From NCBI GenBank assembly GCA_963169355.1, contig CAUJCR010000020.1, positions 1 through 39,515 on the forward strand: a stretch of 39,515 nucleotides of DNA. Direction: 5' to 3'. Within the stretch, counting starts at the first letter, position 1. The number at the start of each line of letters is the position of its first letter. Source of the stretch: Bacteroidota bacterium (GTDB taxonomy: Bacteria; Bacteroidota; Bacteroidia; B-17B0; Aurantibacillaceae). A model generated the notes under the pieces. That model did no database searches. It was not told the origin of the DNA and saw only the letters and a program-made list of their open reading frames with translations. Below, piece after piece: positions 25,383 through 34,592 of this stretch. The position numbers and the translations under genes are program-made.

Positions 25383-26402
25383 CTAGATATCAAAGGCTTT
25401 AAGTCCTTCCGTACAATTTCGGCAAATATCTATATCTTTTCTAGATTTTAACAAAGTGGCTCTAAACGTTTGGTATTTATTTGAAAACCAAAGTTCAAAA
25501 AAGTTCTGATGTTTTAAATCACCTAATTGATGTTTTGCATCCTTATCAAAACAACAAGGCACAACCAAGCCATCCCATGTAATTACACAACTACTCCACA
25601 TTCGCCAACATTGATTTAATAATTTGTTTTTAATGGAATATGTGCCATCTGCATTTTTATGATAGCGACTATATTTTATATTTTCAGGTATTAATGGATT
25701 ACCATTTTCAAATTGGTAAACTTGGGCAGATTTAAAAACTAATTCATCAACACCTAACTCGTTAGCTAATTGTTTAATGTCATCTATTTGATGTTCGTTG
25801 GGTTTAACAACAAGAAACTGAAATACAACATGTGGAGTTTTGCTCTTTAATTGTTTTTTTGCCTGTATAATATTTTTGGTGCCTTCTATTACTTTTTTAA
25901 GTTGTCCCCCAACTCTGTACTGCTGATATGTTTCTTGAGTTGTTCCATCAATAGAAATGATGATTCTATCTAATTTACTTTTAACCGTTTTTTCTGCCAT
26001 TTCGGTATTTAAATAGTGAGCGTTAGTAGAAGTAGAAGTGTAAATGCCCTTTTCAGACGCATATTGCACCATTTCTAAAAAATTTGGATTTAAGTAGGGT
26101 TCGCCTTGAAAATAAAACGTTAAGTAATTAATGTGATTGTAAATTTCATCAATTGTTTGTTTAAAAAAACTTGGCTCTAACATGCCGATAGGTCTTGTGA
26201 ATTGGCGTAAGCCACTTGGGCACTCAGGGCAACGTAAATTGCAGCTTGTGGTAGGTTCGATAGCAATACTGATAGGTAAGCCAATTACCCACGGTTTTTT
26301 TCGATACTTCGAGATATGATAACTTATCCAAACCTTAAAAACATTGGTGATTTTTTTTAAGGTGATTTTTTTTATAATTTGTATGTTGCTTTGAAAAGAC
26401 AC
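25383..26402 (-). CDS. Radical SAM/SPASM domain protein
   Basis: The 339-residue protein has the 4Fe-4S/SAM-binding CxxxCxxC motif at C54, C58 and C61 (TSCNLRCPEC), a TIM-barrel region (IISIDGTTQETYQQYRVGG), and a Cys-rich SPASM C-terminus (CWRMWSSC, VVPCCFDKD, DICRNC) for auxiliary clusters. Substrate is unknown. No short precursor-peptide gene is visible beside it, so RiPP maturation is not supported. The start is GTG at 26402: no in-frame ATG occurs before the SAM motif, and a perfect -7 box ends 5 nt upstream, so the message may be leaderless. It is transcribed divergently from kynU. Confidence 0.88.
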   Translation of the reverse strand: MSFQSNIQIIKKITLKKITNVFKVWISYHISKYRKKPWVIGLPISIAIEPTTSCNLRCPECPSGLRQFTRPIGMLEPSFFKQTIDEIYNHINYLTFYFQGEPYLNPNFLEMVQYASEKGIYTSTSTNAHYLNTEMAEKTVKSKLDRIIISIDGTTQETYQQYRVGGQLKKVIEGTKNIIQAKKQLKSKTPHVVFQFLVVKPNEHQIDDIKQLANELGVDELVFKSAQVYQFENGNPLIPENIKYSRYHKNADGTYSIKNKLLNQCWRMWSSCVITWDGLVVPCCFDKDAKHQLGDLKHQNFFELWFSNKYQTFRATLLKSRKDIDICRNCTEGLKAFDI

Positions 26403-26407
26403 TACTT

Positions 26408-26415
26408 CAAAGATA
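26408..26415 (-). promoter_or_regulatory. -7 promoter box of the radical SAM gene
   Basis: On the minus strand this reads TATCTTTG, a perfect TAnnTTTG. Only 5 nt separate it from the GTG start codon, so transcription should begin at or within 1-2 nt of the start codon. Confidence 0.55.
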
Positions 26416-26482
26416 CAGATATTTTATAAAGTAGTTTGACGAGATAATTTATTAAATTTAAAACCTGAAAATTATAGAAGGT

Positions 26483-27748
26483 ATGATAAACTATATCAAC
26501 TCATTGGAGTTTGCTAAACAATTAGATCAAAAAGATATTCTAAATTCTTATCGTGATAAGTTTTATTTTCCGCAACATAACGGTAAAGATGTTGTTTACT
26601 TTACTGGTAATTCTTTGGGCTTACAACCAAAGGCTACCAAAAGTTATTTGCAACAAGAGTTAGATGATTGGGCAAAGTTTGGTGTGGAAGGCCATTTTCT
26701 TGCTAAGAATCCATGGATGAGTTATCATGAGATTTTAACAGATAAAACCGCTAAAATAGTTGGAGCTTTGCCAAGTGAGGTGGTTATGATGAACCAATTA
26801 ACAGTGAACTTGCATTTATTAATGGTTTCATTTTATAGACCAACAAAACAAAGATATAAAATATTATGTGAAGCTAAGGCATTTCCAAGCGATCAGTATG
26901 CGCTTCAGTCTCAGGTTAAATTTCATGGCTTTGAAATTAGCGATGCATTAATTGAAATAGCACCACGAGATGGAGAATACGAGGTTAGGCATGATGATAT
27001 TTATAAAGCAATTGATGAACATAAAGATAGTTTAGCTTTAATAATGATTGGTGGAGTAAATTATTTTAGTGGTCAGGTGTTTGATATGAAAGCTATTGTG
27101 GAGGCAGGACACAAAGCAGGAGCTATTGTAGGATTTGATTTAGCACATGGTGCAGGTAATTTAAAACTTCAGTTACACGACTGGAATGTGGATTTTGCAG
27201 CTTGGTGTTCTTATAAATACCTTAATGCAGGTCCTGGTAGTGTTGCTGGTGCATTTGTTCATGAGCGTCACCATCAGAATACGAATTTGCCATTATTTGC
27301 TGGGTGGTGGGGACATGATAAGGCTTCAAGATTTAAGATGGATAAAACTTTTATTCCGATTCAAAGTGTTGAACGCTGGCAATTAAGCAATGCGCCTATT
27401 TTCTCTATGGCAGCCTACAAAGCATCGCTAGATATTTTTGACGAAGTAGGAATGGATAAGTTAATTGCAAAAAGTAAAGAACTTACCTCATATCTTGAGT
27501 TTATTGTAGAAGAAATAAATAAACAAAAAGGTAATTGCTTAGAGATTATTACTCCAAAACAAAATAGAGGATGTCAATTAAGTATTGTGGCACATGGACA
27601 AGGAAGAGCCTTGTACGATAAACTAATTGAAAATGGAGTGATACCAGACTGGCGTGAACCAAATGTAATACGTTGTGCACCAGTACCAATGTATAATTCT
27701 TTTGAAGATATTTATCGTTTTGGAGAGATATTAATGAGGTTATTATAA
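26483..27748 (+). CDS. kynU: Kynureninase
   Basis: PLP enzyme that cleaves L-kynurenine or 3-hydroxykynurenine to anthranilate or 3-hydroxyanthranilate plus alanine. The 421-residue protein has fold-type I aminotransferase features. These include the PLP-binding Asp in GFDLAHGAGN (about 217-226), the Schiff-base lysine K245 in WCSYKYLNAGPG, and kynureninase-specific segments such as FTGNSLGLQPK and FAGWWGHDKASRF. The length is typical. No other kynurenine-pathway gene (tdo, kmo, haao) is in the window. tatC follows after 44 bp but has its own promoter box. Confidence 0.96.
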   Translation: MINYINSLEFAKQLDQKDILNSYRDKFYFPQHNGKDVVYFTGNSLGLQPKATKSYLQQELDDWAKFGVEGHFLAKNPWMSYHEILTDKTAKIVGALPSEVVMMNQLTVNLHLLMVSFYRPTKQRYKILCEAKAFPSDQYALQSQVKFHGFEISDALIEIAPRDGEYEVRHDDIYKAIDEHKDSLALIMIGGVNYFSGQVFDMKAIVEAGHKAGAIVGFDLAHGAGNLKLQLHDWNVDFAAWCSYKYLNAGPGSVAGAFVHERHHQNTNLPLFAGWWGHDKASRFKMDKTFIPIQSVERWQLSNAPIFSMAAYKASLDIFDEVGMDKLIAKSKELTSYLEFIVEEINKQKGNCLEIITPKQNRGCQLSIVAHGQGRALYDKLIENGVIPDWREPNVIRCAPVPMYNSFEDIYRFGEILMRLL

Positions 27749-27774
27749 AGATTACACAGCTCAATTTTATTCCT

Positions 27775-27782
27775 TAACTTTG
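27775..27782 (+). promoter_or_regulatory. -7 promoter box of tatC
   Basis: TAACTTTG matches TAnnTTTG perfectly and ends 10 nt before the tatC ATG, predicting a leader of about 6 nt. It lies in the 44-bp gap after kynU, so tatC need not depend on kynU transcription. Confidence 0.5.
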
Positions 27783-27792
27783 GCAACTCATT

Positions 27793-28623
27793 ATGCAAAA
27801 CGCACAAGATAATCCCTCAGCCCAGATGACTTTCATGCAACACCTTGAGGCATTGAGATGGCATTTGGTACGAAGTGCTGTTGCTATTTTTATGCTAGCA
27901 ATAATCTTGTTCTTTTATAATAACTTTTTGTTTGATACCGTAATATTTGGGCCTCTTAAACAAGATTTTATTTCTTATCGCGTATTATGTGCATTTGGTC
28001 ACAAAATAGGCGTAGGTGATGTTATGTGTATGACTGTTAAAACTCCACATCTTCAAACTTTATCGGCATCAGAGCAGTTTTTTACTCACATGTGGATTGC
28101 CCTATTGTCTGGAATGATTTGTGCCTTCCCTTATGTGTTATATGAGTTGTGGAAATTTATTAAACCTGCACTTAAGGATTCTGAATCTCGCCCTGCTAAA
28201 TGGTTTGTTTTTACTGCTTCTTTTTTATTCTTAATAGGAATTTTTTTTGGTTACTTCTTATTATTTCCAATGTCATACAATTTCTTAATAAACTACCAAT
28301 TATCGGATAGCGGTATAGTTCAAACTAATAATACCTTAGATGATTATATCTCTTTGATATCTATTATGACATTGGTGTCTGGGATTATTTTTGAACTTCC
28401 AATTTTAGTTTATTTCTTAACTCGATTAGGAATACTAACACCCGCTTTTATGCGTAATTATCGTAAATATGCGGTAGTTATTATTCTTATTCTGGCGGCT
28501 GTTATCACGCCTTCTCCAGATGTTACTTCACAAATGGTTGTGGCGGTTCCTATGTATTTATTATACGAGGTAAGTATTTTTGTAAGTGCTTATGTTGTTA
28601 AAAAGAACAAGCAACAGGGCTAA
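27793..28623 (+). CDS. tatC: Sec-independent protein translocase TatC
   Basis: The core receptor of the twin-arginine export pathway, which recognises RR signal peptides of folded proteins. The 276-residue protein opens with the TatC signature (HLEALRWHLVRS, 17-28, with E19 in the place of the conserved N-terminal Glu) and has six predicted membrane helices. It includes PYVLYELWKFIKPALKDSESR and the late helix with a conserved AVITPSPDVTSQ. TatA/TatB genes are not nearby. A likely client, a superoxide dismutase with an RR signal, is encoded about 5.5 kb away. Its stop touches that of the convergent phosphate transporter gene. Confidence 0.95.
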   Translation: MQNAQDNPSAQMTFMQHLEALRWHLVRSAVAIFMLAIILFFYNNFLFDTVIFGPLKQDFISYRVLCAFGHKIGVGDVMCMTVKTPHLQTLSASEQFFTHMWIALLSGMICAFPYVLYELWKFIKPALKDSESRPAKWFVFTASFLFLIGIFFGYFLLFPMSYNFLINYQLSDSGIVQTNNTLDDYISLISIMTLVSGIIFELPILVYFLTRLGILTPAFMRNYRKYAVVIILILAAVITPSPDVTSQMVVAVPMYLLYEVSIFVSAYVVKKNKQQG

Positions 28624-30018
28624 TTAAAATATTGCTCTAAACAGTAAAAACAAACTACCAGATAAAATAATTGTTACAGGCAAGGTAAGTAACCAAGCTA
28701 ACAAAATGTTTAAGATTGTTTTTCTTTGTAAGTTTTTTAAACCTTTCTTAGCAACCATACTTCCCATAATACCAGAGCTTAACATGTGAGTAGTACTTAC
28801 TGGAACCTTATAAGCCGTAGCAACTCCTATTCCAATAGCAGCTACAATTTCTGCCGAAGCTCCTTGTGCATAACTCATGTGTTGTTTTCCAATTTTTTCA
28901 CCTATTGTTTTCACAATACGTTTCCAACCTATCATAGTACCTAATCCTAAACAAATTGCAATCATAATGATTACCCAGTTAGGAGCAAATTCTACTAGTT
29001 TTTTTGCAGACTTAATTTCTTTCTTTAAAATACTCTCATTGTTTTTAGATAACGCTACATTGTCACTTGCAATTAGTTTTTCGGCACTTTTTGTAATTTT
29101 GATAACATCTTTTCTAAGTTCAAAACGATGTTCTAGAGGGATGTTATCAGCATGTGTTTGCCCTTCGGTATGTTGAATAAAATGGGCTCTGTGTTTTTTA
29201 AGGTTATTTAAATTAATCAACTCTTCCCTTCCAAATTGCGTGGTATCCGTATTTGCTAACGTTTTTTCAATTACAGATAAATTAGCAGAGACGCTATGTA
29301 AATTTACTTCATTGTCTAATGAATAATATGCAGGCATGATAGCTATTAAAATCATCATTACTAAACCAACTCCTTTCTGTCCATCATTTTGCCCATGAAA
29401 AAAACTTACCATACCACAAGTTCCCCACAATAACATTCTAATCCAAATAGGCGGCTTTTTACCAGGTATGGGTTCTTTGTAAAATAAATTATTTTTTACA
29501 AGCCTTTTAAAAATAAACATAACTACAATAGCCAAAGCAAAACCTCCAAAAGGAGAGATTAAGAGTGCCCAACCAGTTTCTTTGGCTTTAGTCCAGTTTA
29601 CTGCACTACCACCAATGTTTTCGGGTAAGAAATAGAATGCTAATCCAATGCCTAATATCGAACCAATTAAGGTATGAGAACTAGAGGCTGGTAAACCAAA
29701 ATACCATGTACCAACATTCCAAATAATAGCAGATAATAAGAGCGCCAATATCATGGCTATGCCATGATAAACGTTACTATCTACCAGCACTTCCATAGGT
29801 AATAAATTAACGATGCCCATGGCTACACCTATACCGCCTGTCATCACTCCAATAAAATTAAGAATCCCACTATAAACAACAGCTGTTGTTGGCTTCATTG
29901 AATTAGTATATATCACAGTTGCTACAGCATTGGCTGTGTCGTGAAAGCCATTTACAAATTCAAAAGTACAAGCTAATAGAATGCAAATAATTAATAAGAT
30001 GATAAGTGTTGTTGTCAT
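28624..30018 (-). CDS. PiT-family inorganic phosphate transporter
   Basis: A 464-residue inner-membrane Pi symporter of the PiT/PHO4 family. Both inverted halves are present: N-terminal VNGFHDTANAVATVIYTNS (about 23-41) with SSSHTLIGSILG, and C-terminal KVPVSTTHMLSSGIMGS. A central cytoplasmic loop of about 110 hydrophilic residues (about 230-340; helical, rich in Lys, Asn and Glu) separates them and is longer than in E. coli PitA. It lies 65 bp downstream of an OprP-like porin on the same strand and has its own perfect -7 box 10 nt before the ATG. Together the two would take phosphate across both membranes. Confidence 0.92.
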   Translation of the reverse strand: MTTTLIILLIICILLACTFEFVNGFHDTANAVATVIYTNSMKPTTAVVYSGILNFIGVMTGGIGVAMGIVNLLPMEVLVDSNVYHGIAMILALLLSAIIWNVGTWYFGLPASSSHTLIGSILGIGLAFYFLPENIGGSAVNWTKAKETGWALLISPFGGFALAIVVMFIFKRLVKNNLFYKEPIPGKKPPIWIRMLLWGTCGMVSFFHGQNDGQKGVGLVMMILIAIMPAYYSLDNEVNLHSVSANLSVIEKTLANTDTTQFGREELINLNNLKKHRAHFIQHTEGQTHADNIPLEHRFELRKDVIKITKSAEKLIASDNVALSKNNESILKKEIKSAKKLVEFAPNWVIIMIAICLGLGTMIGWKRIVKTIGEKIGKQHMSYAQGASAEIVAAIGIGVATAYKVPVSTTHMLSSGIMGSMVAKKGLKNLQRKTILNILLAWLLTLPVTIILSGSLFLLFRAIF

Positions 30019-30028
30019 AGTTTTTTTA

Positions 30029-30036
30029 CAAATGTA
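30029..30036 (-). promoter_or_regulatory. -7 promoter box of the PiT gene
   Basis: On the minus strand this reads TACATTTG, a perfect TAnnTTTG. Ten nucleotides separate it from the ATG, so the leader is predicted to be about 6 nt. Confidence 0.5.
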
Positions 30037-30083
30037 TTTTATAGTTGATTAGTTAATGTTATGTAAGTGTTAATGAATTGTTT

Positions 30084-31379
30084 TTAAATCCCTAATTCAA
30101 TTTGAAGCACTGCAAAGAAATATTTATTCAAATTCTCATTTTTATTCAAATCTCTTTCTCTATTATAAAATAGATTGCCTTGTACCTTTAATTTGTGTTG
30201 GTATAAATATTTTGTAATACCTGCACCATATTGTTCGCGCTCTTTTACCTTTGAAATAAGGTCGGAATGTGGGCTTGTTAGAGAGTGACGGATAGCAACT
30301 TCAAGGTTGTTTTTAAAACAATAACTTAATTGCGAATTGATGCCATCACCAGTGGTAATATATCTATTTACACCGTCGCTACCCGTAATAATTGGTGAGC
30401 CATCAGTGTCTCGTCTTATATATTCACTGCTTAATGCTATTCCTTTATATTTAAAAACTACATCAGCAAAGTAAGCATGGTAACTTCGGGTTGCATACAA
30501 GTCATTTCCAAGTTGTCCCCCAGTTCTAACCGCTAAGTCGTTAAAATGGTATCCGCCAGCTAACGAAATTTTAGGTTTAGGTTCTCGAACCACATCTCCT
30601 TCAAAATAATCTCCTCCATTGGTAAACATGCCAAGAGGTAATAACTCAATTCGCCCAGTATAAGCTAAGCCACAATTGCTTTTCATTGAATTACGACCTT
30701 CGCCACTGGTAGCTGCTAGTTTTGTAATAATAGTAAATGTATTTCCTAAGGTTGAATTGTAATTGACGAAAAATCCAAAATCACGATCGGTTGTGTATAT
30801 AGAGTTAACAATAGAGCGGTCGTAAAATTGTTGAGCCCCCGATGAGATGATACGCTGTCTGTTTCCTGGTAACTTACCTTGTCCTAATGCAAATTGTAGG
30901 TTTTTTATTGGCTTATAATAAATCATAGCATCTCTAACAACATTTGGACTTGTGTTTTGAGTAGATGTTTCGTTCATATTCCAATCCATATCTCCTCGAG
31001 AGAACGCTAATTGTAAGTAGTAATTCCATTGGGTATTTACTACATGTCCCGCAAAACTTAAACGGCATCTTCTTACACGTGCTTCCCAGCTACCAGTTTC
31101 TAAATGAATATCATCAGCTGTGTTCATTAAAAAACGGTTTTGCATTCTAAATCGAATGTTTACAGAGTAGGAACTATCAGGTGTTGAAAAACCTAACCCA
31201 GTTTTATAATTGAACTTTGGGGTTTTCTTAGTGTTTGTTTTTTTTAACTCGTTCACCTCTTCACTTAATTTAGTAATATAGGCTAATAAAGTATCATTGG
31301 ATGTTGATGTTTTGTCTTGTGAAAATACTGTATAGGTTAAGAAAACAATGCTGATGAGTAAAGTAAAATTTAATTTCAT
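30084..31379 (-). CDS. OprO/OprP-like porin (phosphate-selective porin family)
   Basis: A 431-residue outer-membrane beta-barrel. It has a signal peptide (LLISIVFLTYTVFSQ), a short N-terminal coiled coil (LLAYITKLSEEVNELKK, typical of trimeric OprP-type porins), then alternating amphipathic strands from about residue 55. These include VNIRFRMQNRFLM, VRRCRLSFAGHV, WNYYLQLAF and LQFALGQGKLPGNRQRI; the protein ends in an aromatic-rich strand (YFFAVLQIELGI). In the OprP family the pore selects phosphate or polyphosphate; here that selectivity is supported mainly by the PiT gene downstream. A 6-bp dyad (31417-31433) lies 38 bp upstream of its start. Confidence 0.85.
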   Translation of the reverse strand: MKLNFTLLISIVFLTYTVFSQDKTSTSNDTLLAYITKLSEEVNELKKTNTKKTPKFNYKTGLGFSTPDSSYSVNIRFRMQNRFLMNTADDIHLETGSWEARVRRCRLSFAGHVVNTQWNYYLQLAFSRGDMDWNMNETSTQNTSPNVVRDAMIYYKPIKNLQFALGQGKLPGNRQRIISSGAQQFYDRSIVNSIYTTDRDFGFFVNYNSTLGNTFTIITKLAATSGEGRNSMKSNCGLAYTGRIELLPLGMFTNGGDYFEGDVVREPKPKISLAGGYHFNDLAVRTGGQLGNDLYATRSYHAYFADVVFKYKGIALSSEYIRRDTDGSPIITGSDGVNRYITTGDGINSQLSYCFKNNLEVAIRHSLTSPHSDLISKVKEREQYGAGITKYLYQHKLKVQGNLFYNRERDLNKNENLNKYFFAVLQIELGI

Positions 31380-31416
31380 GTCAGGTAAAGATTAACTGAC
31401 ACAAAATAATTGGAGA

Positions 31417-31433
31417 GATGTTGTTTTAACATC
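31417..31433. promoter_or_regulatory. Possible operator dyad upstream of the porin gene
   Basis: GATGTT-GTTTT-AACATC is a perfect 6-bp inverted repeat centred 46 bp upstream of the porin ATG. It has no recognised family match. The position would suit a regulator of phosphate-uptake genes, but that is a guess. Confidence 0.25.
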
Positions 31434-31482
31434 AATCTAATGTTACGAAATTGTTAAGATTAAGCCTGATTTAGTAATTAAA

Positions 31483-33255
31483 TCACTTAACATTAGACGT
31501 AATACTGAGTTCTTTTAATTGTTCGTCGCTAATGGCACTAGGCGCATCTATCATCACATCTCTTCCAGAGTTATTTTTAGGAAATGCGATAAAGTCTCTA
31601 ATGGAATCGCTACCACCAAATAAAGAGCATAAGCGATCGAATCCAAAAGCAAGTCCGCCATGTGGAGGCGCACCATACTCAAAAGCATTCATTAAAAAGC
31701 CAAATTGTTTTTGAGCTTCTTCTTTGGTAAAGCCTAATAAATCAAACATCTGAGATTGTAATTCTCGGTTATAAATACGAATACTGCCACCACCTACTTC
31801 TACTCCATTTATAACCATATCGTAGGCATTGGCTCTTACTTCACCTGGATTTGATTTTAATTTCTCAATATCTTCTGGTTTAGGCGAAGTAAACGGGTGA
31901 TGTTTAGCTACCCATCTACCACGATACGATTCTAATAAGTTCGTATCGTTCTCATTCCATTCAAGCAAAGGGAAATCAACTACCCATAAACACGAGAATT
32001 TGTTTTTGTCTCTTAAACCAAGTCGTGAGCCCATCTCCAGTCGAAGTTCACTTAAAGCTTTTTGGGTTTTTTCTTTTTCTCCTGCTAATATTAAAATTAA
32101 GTCTCCTGCTTCGGCATTAAAAGCGCTTGCCCATTTTTTCAATTCCTCTTCATTATAAAACTTATCTACACTCGATTTTAAAGTACCATCTGAGTTGTAT
32201 CGGGCATAAACTAAACCAGTTGCTCCAATTTGAGGTCGTTTTACAAATTCGGTAAGTTCATCTAATTGTTTTCGGGTGTATTCAGCAGCACCTTTAGCAC
32301 ATATTCCTACTACAAATGCAGCATTATCAAATACAGGAAATCCTTTTCCTTTTACAATATCGTTTAATTCTACAAATTTCATTTCAAATCTTGTGTCGGG
32401 CTTATCGTTGCCATAATATTTCATAGCATCAGCATAAGTCATGTGCGGTAAATGAGGTATATCAATGCCTTTTACAGTTTTAAAAAGATGTTTTATTAAA
32501 CCTTCAAATGTGTCTAAAATATCTTGCTGCTCCACAAAACTCATTTCACAATCTATCTGTGTGAATTCAGGTTGTCTATCTGCACGTAAGTCTTCATCTC
32601 TAAAGCATTTTACAATTTGATAGTATCTATCAAACCCTGCAACCATTAATAGTTGCTTAAAGGTTTGGGGACTTTGTGGTAGAGCATAAAATTCACCTTG
32701 ATTCATTCTGCTTGGCACTACAAAATCTCTTGCACCTTCTGGCGTTGATTTAATAAGAACAGGAGTTTCAACTTCAAGAAAACTTTTTGAGTCTAGGTAA
32801 TTACGTGTTTCAATAGCTAAGCGATGACGTAACTCTAAGTTCTTACGTACGGCATTTCTTCTTAAATCTAAATAGCGGTATTTCATTCGCAATTCATCGC
32901 CTCCGTCAGTATCATCTTCTATTGTAAAAGGAGGAGTAACCGCATCATTTAATACTTTAAGTTGAGTTACTTTAATTTCTATTTCGCCTGTTGGATTGTT
33001 TTTGTTTTTGCTTTCACGTTCAATAACCGTTCCGGTAACTTGCAAAACAAATTCTCTGGATAATTGGCGAGCTTCAGCACAAAGTGCCTTGTCCCAATCT
33101 TCATTAAAAACTAATTGTGTAATACCGTATCTGTCGCGCAAATCAATAAATGTCATTCCTCCTAAGTCGCGCGACTTTTGAACCCAACCAGATAAAGTAA
33201 TTTCTTTGTTTATATCTGATAATCTTAACTCTCCGCAAGTGTGTGTACGTAACAT
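31483..33255 (-). CDS. aspS: Aspartyl-tRNA synthetase
   Basis: Charges tRNA-Asp. The 590-residue bacterial-type class II synthetase has an N-terminal OB-fold anticodon domain (about 1-105), motif 1 region with YRYLDLRR (126-133), motif 2 [16 protein letters not shown] (218-233), the bacterial GAD insertion (about 290-410) and motif 3 [10 protein letters not shown] (533-542). In the anticodon domain the sequence RDLGG puts Leu31 where non-discriminating enzymes have His, suggesting an Asp-specific enzyme; that is inference. It lies 70 bp downstream of the superoxide dismutase gene on the same strand. Confidence 0.96.
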   Translation of the reverse strand: MLRTHTCGELRLSDINKEITLSGWVQKSRDLGGMTFIDLRDRYGITQLVFNEDWDKALCAEARQLSREFVLQVTGTVIERESKNKNNPTGEIEIKVTQLKVLNDAVTPPFTIEDDTDGGDELRMKYRYLDLRRNAVRKNLELRHRLAIETRNYLDSKSFLEVETPVLIKSTPEGARDFVVPSRMNQGEFYALPQSPQTFKQLLMVAGFDRYYQIVKCFRDEDLRADRQPEFTQIDCEMSFVEQQDILDTFEGLIKHLFKTVKGIDIPHLPHMTYADAMKYYGNDKPDTRFEMKFVELNDIVKGKGFPVFDNAAFVVGICAKGAAEYTRKQLDELTEFVKRPQIGATGLVYARYNSDGTLKSSVDKFYNEEELKKWASAFNAEAGDLILILAGEKEKTQKALSELRLEMGSRLGLRDKNKFSCLWVVDFPLLEWNENDTNLLESYRGRWVAKHHPFTSPKPEDIEKLKSNPGEVRANAYDMVINGVEVGGGSIRIYNRELQSQMFDLLGFTKEEAQKQFGFLMNAFEYGAPPHGGLAFGFDRLCSLFGGSDSIRDFIAFPKNNSGRDVMIDAPSAISDEQLKELSITSNVK

Positions 33256-33325
33256 AGCTTCAATAAATTAGGCAACTAAATTACTTAACTTATTGGCAAT
33301 TAAAAAATTTACATTTAAGTAAATC

Positions 33326-34072
33326 TTATTTAGTTGAGTATAATTCCTCGGCTTTTTCCCAGTTAACTACATTCCACCAATTGGCAATGTAATCACCACG
33401 TTTGTTTTGGTATTTTAGGTAATATGCATGTTCCCACACATCTATACCAAGTAATATTTTTCCTTGTTGTTCAGCTACTTTCATAGCAGGGTTATCTTGG
33501 TTGGGAGTAGAGGTAATAACAAGTTTGCCATTTTGTTCAATTAACCAACACCAGCCGCTTCCAAATTGTTTGGTGGCTTTTTCGGCAAATTGTTTTTTAA
33601 ACTCATCGAATGAGTTAAAATCTTTTTTTATGGCATCTGCTAGTTTTCCTACTGGCATATTTGGCTTTGCTTCTTTATTTGGTTTTAATAATGACCAAAA
33701 TAAAGTGTGGTTTACATGTCCGCCTAAGTTGTTTCTAATAGCTAAAGGAGTTGAGACATCTATATGTTGGCAGTTTTGAAGAGCTGATAGTTTAAAATCA
33801 ACAACAGATGAATTTTCTATAGCTTTATTTAAGTTATTTACATAACCTTGATGGTGCTTCGTGTAATGAATTTCCATCGTTTCCTTATCAATAAATGGCT
33901 CTAGAGCATCGTAAGCATAAGGTAAAGGCGCAAGAGTAAAGTGAGTACTTGTTTGTGCGGCAGTTGCTATTTCATCTAAAGCGTGTAATTGAGTTTCGCC
34001 AACTAATTTTGTGGCAATAGCTGAAACCCCAATTACGCCAAGCTTTTTAAAAAAATCTCTTCTATTTTCCAT
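33326..34072 (-). CDS. Superoxide dismutase (Mn-type residues) with twin-arginine signal
   Basis: Dismutes superoxide; 248 residues. Metal ligands align with E. coli MnSOD: H69 (METMEIHY-type), H122 (GGHVNH), D211 and H215 (GIDVWEHAYYL). G117/G118 and Q192 (TPNQDNP) are the Mn-type rather than Fe-type arrangement; a cambialistic enzyme is possible. The first 40 residues are an extension absent from cytoplasmic SODs: MENRRDFFKKLGVIGVSAIA has a textbook RRxFxK twin-arginine motif followed by a modestly hydrophobic stretch. It should therefore be exported folded via Tat. It starts 6 bp after the biotin carrier gene, implying co-transcription. Confidence 0.92.
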   Translation of the reverse strand: MENRRDFFKKLGVIGVSAIATKLVGETQLHALDEIATAAQTSTHFTLAPLPYAYDALEPFIDKETMEIHYTKHHQGYVNNLNKAIENSSVVDFKLSALQNCQHIDVSTPLAIRNNLGGHVNHTLFWSLLKPNKEAKPNMPVGKLADAIKKDFNSFDEFKKQFAEKATKQFGSGWCWLIEQNGKLVITSTPNQDNPAMKVAEQQGKILLGIDVWEHAYYLKYQNKRGDYIANWWNVVNWEKAEELYSTK

Positions 34073-34078
34073 AAGTTC

Positions 34079-34588
34079 TTAAAATTGAATGAGTATTTGA
34101 TTTTTTTCTACGGCTACACCTTTATTAATGGCTATTTTTTTGATTGTGCCATCAGTAGGAGATTTTAAAATATTTTCCATCTTCATAGCTTCTAACACAA
34201 TAAGCGCATCGCCTTTTTTTACTTCTTGTCCTTCTGCTACTAAGATGTTTAGTACCATGCCTGGCATTGGCGCTTTAATATCATTTACCTTTTTAGAAGC
34301 TAAGTTATCCAAACCTAAGTTGTGCAGTAGTTCGTCGTATTTATCTTTTATATCAAGCGTATAGGGCGTGTTATTTATTTTTACAAATAATTTTTTGTCT
34401 TCTGCTATATACTTTACGACCTCAAGATTATAAGATACATTATCTTTTAGTAAATGATAAACGCCCTCTCTGATTTTAATAATATCAGCTTTGAATTCGG
34501 TATTATTTAAGGTTCCAGTTAATTGGTTAGATGATGAAGATATATCTGTTTTAAACTCTTTATCTCCGTTTATTTTTATTGTGTACAT
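34079..34588 (-). CDS. Biotin/lipoyl-attachment carrier protein
   Basis: The 169-residue protein has an N-terminal beta-rich region of about 95 residues and a C-terminal biotinyl domain (about 104-169). Biotinylation site K136 lies in EAMKM, with APMPGMV marking the start of the domain. It resembles the biotin carboxyl carrier subunit of acyl-CoA (acetyl/propionyl-CoA) carboxylases in Bacteroidota. No carboxylase or carboxyltransferase gene is nearby, so its partner enzyme cannot be named. A perfect -7 box ends 4 nt before its ATG, predicting a leaderless message. The Tat-type superoxide dismutase gene follows after 6 bp. Confidence 0.85.
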   Translation of the reverse strand: MYTIKINGDKEFKTDISSSSNQLTGTLNNTEFKADIIKIREGVYHLLKDNVSYNLEVVKYIAEDKKLFVKINNTPYTLDIKDKYDELLHNLGLDNLASKKVNDIKAPMPGMVLNILVAEGQEVKKGDALIVLEAMKMENILKSPTDGTIKKIAINKGVAVEKNQILIQF

Positions 34589-34592
34589 ACAG

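Noticed and set aside
31467..31485. Hairpin TGATTTA-GTAAT-TAAATCA at the aspS stop as a terminator
   Set aside because: The stem is short and almost pure A/T, overlaps the stop codon, and has no following T-run in the direction of transcription.
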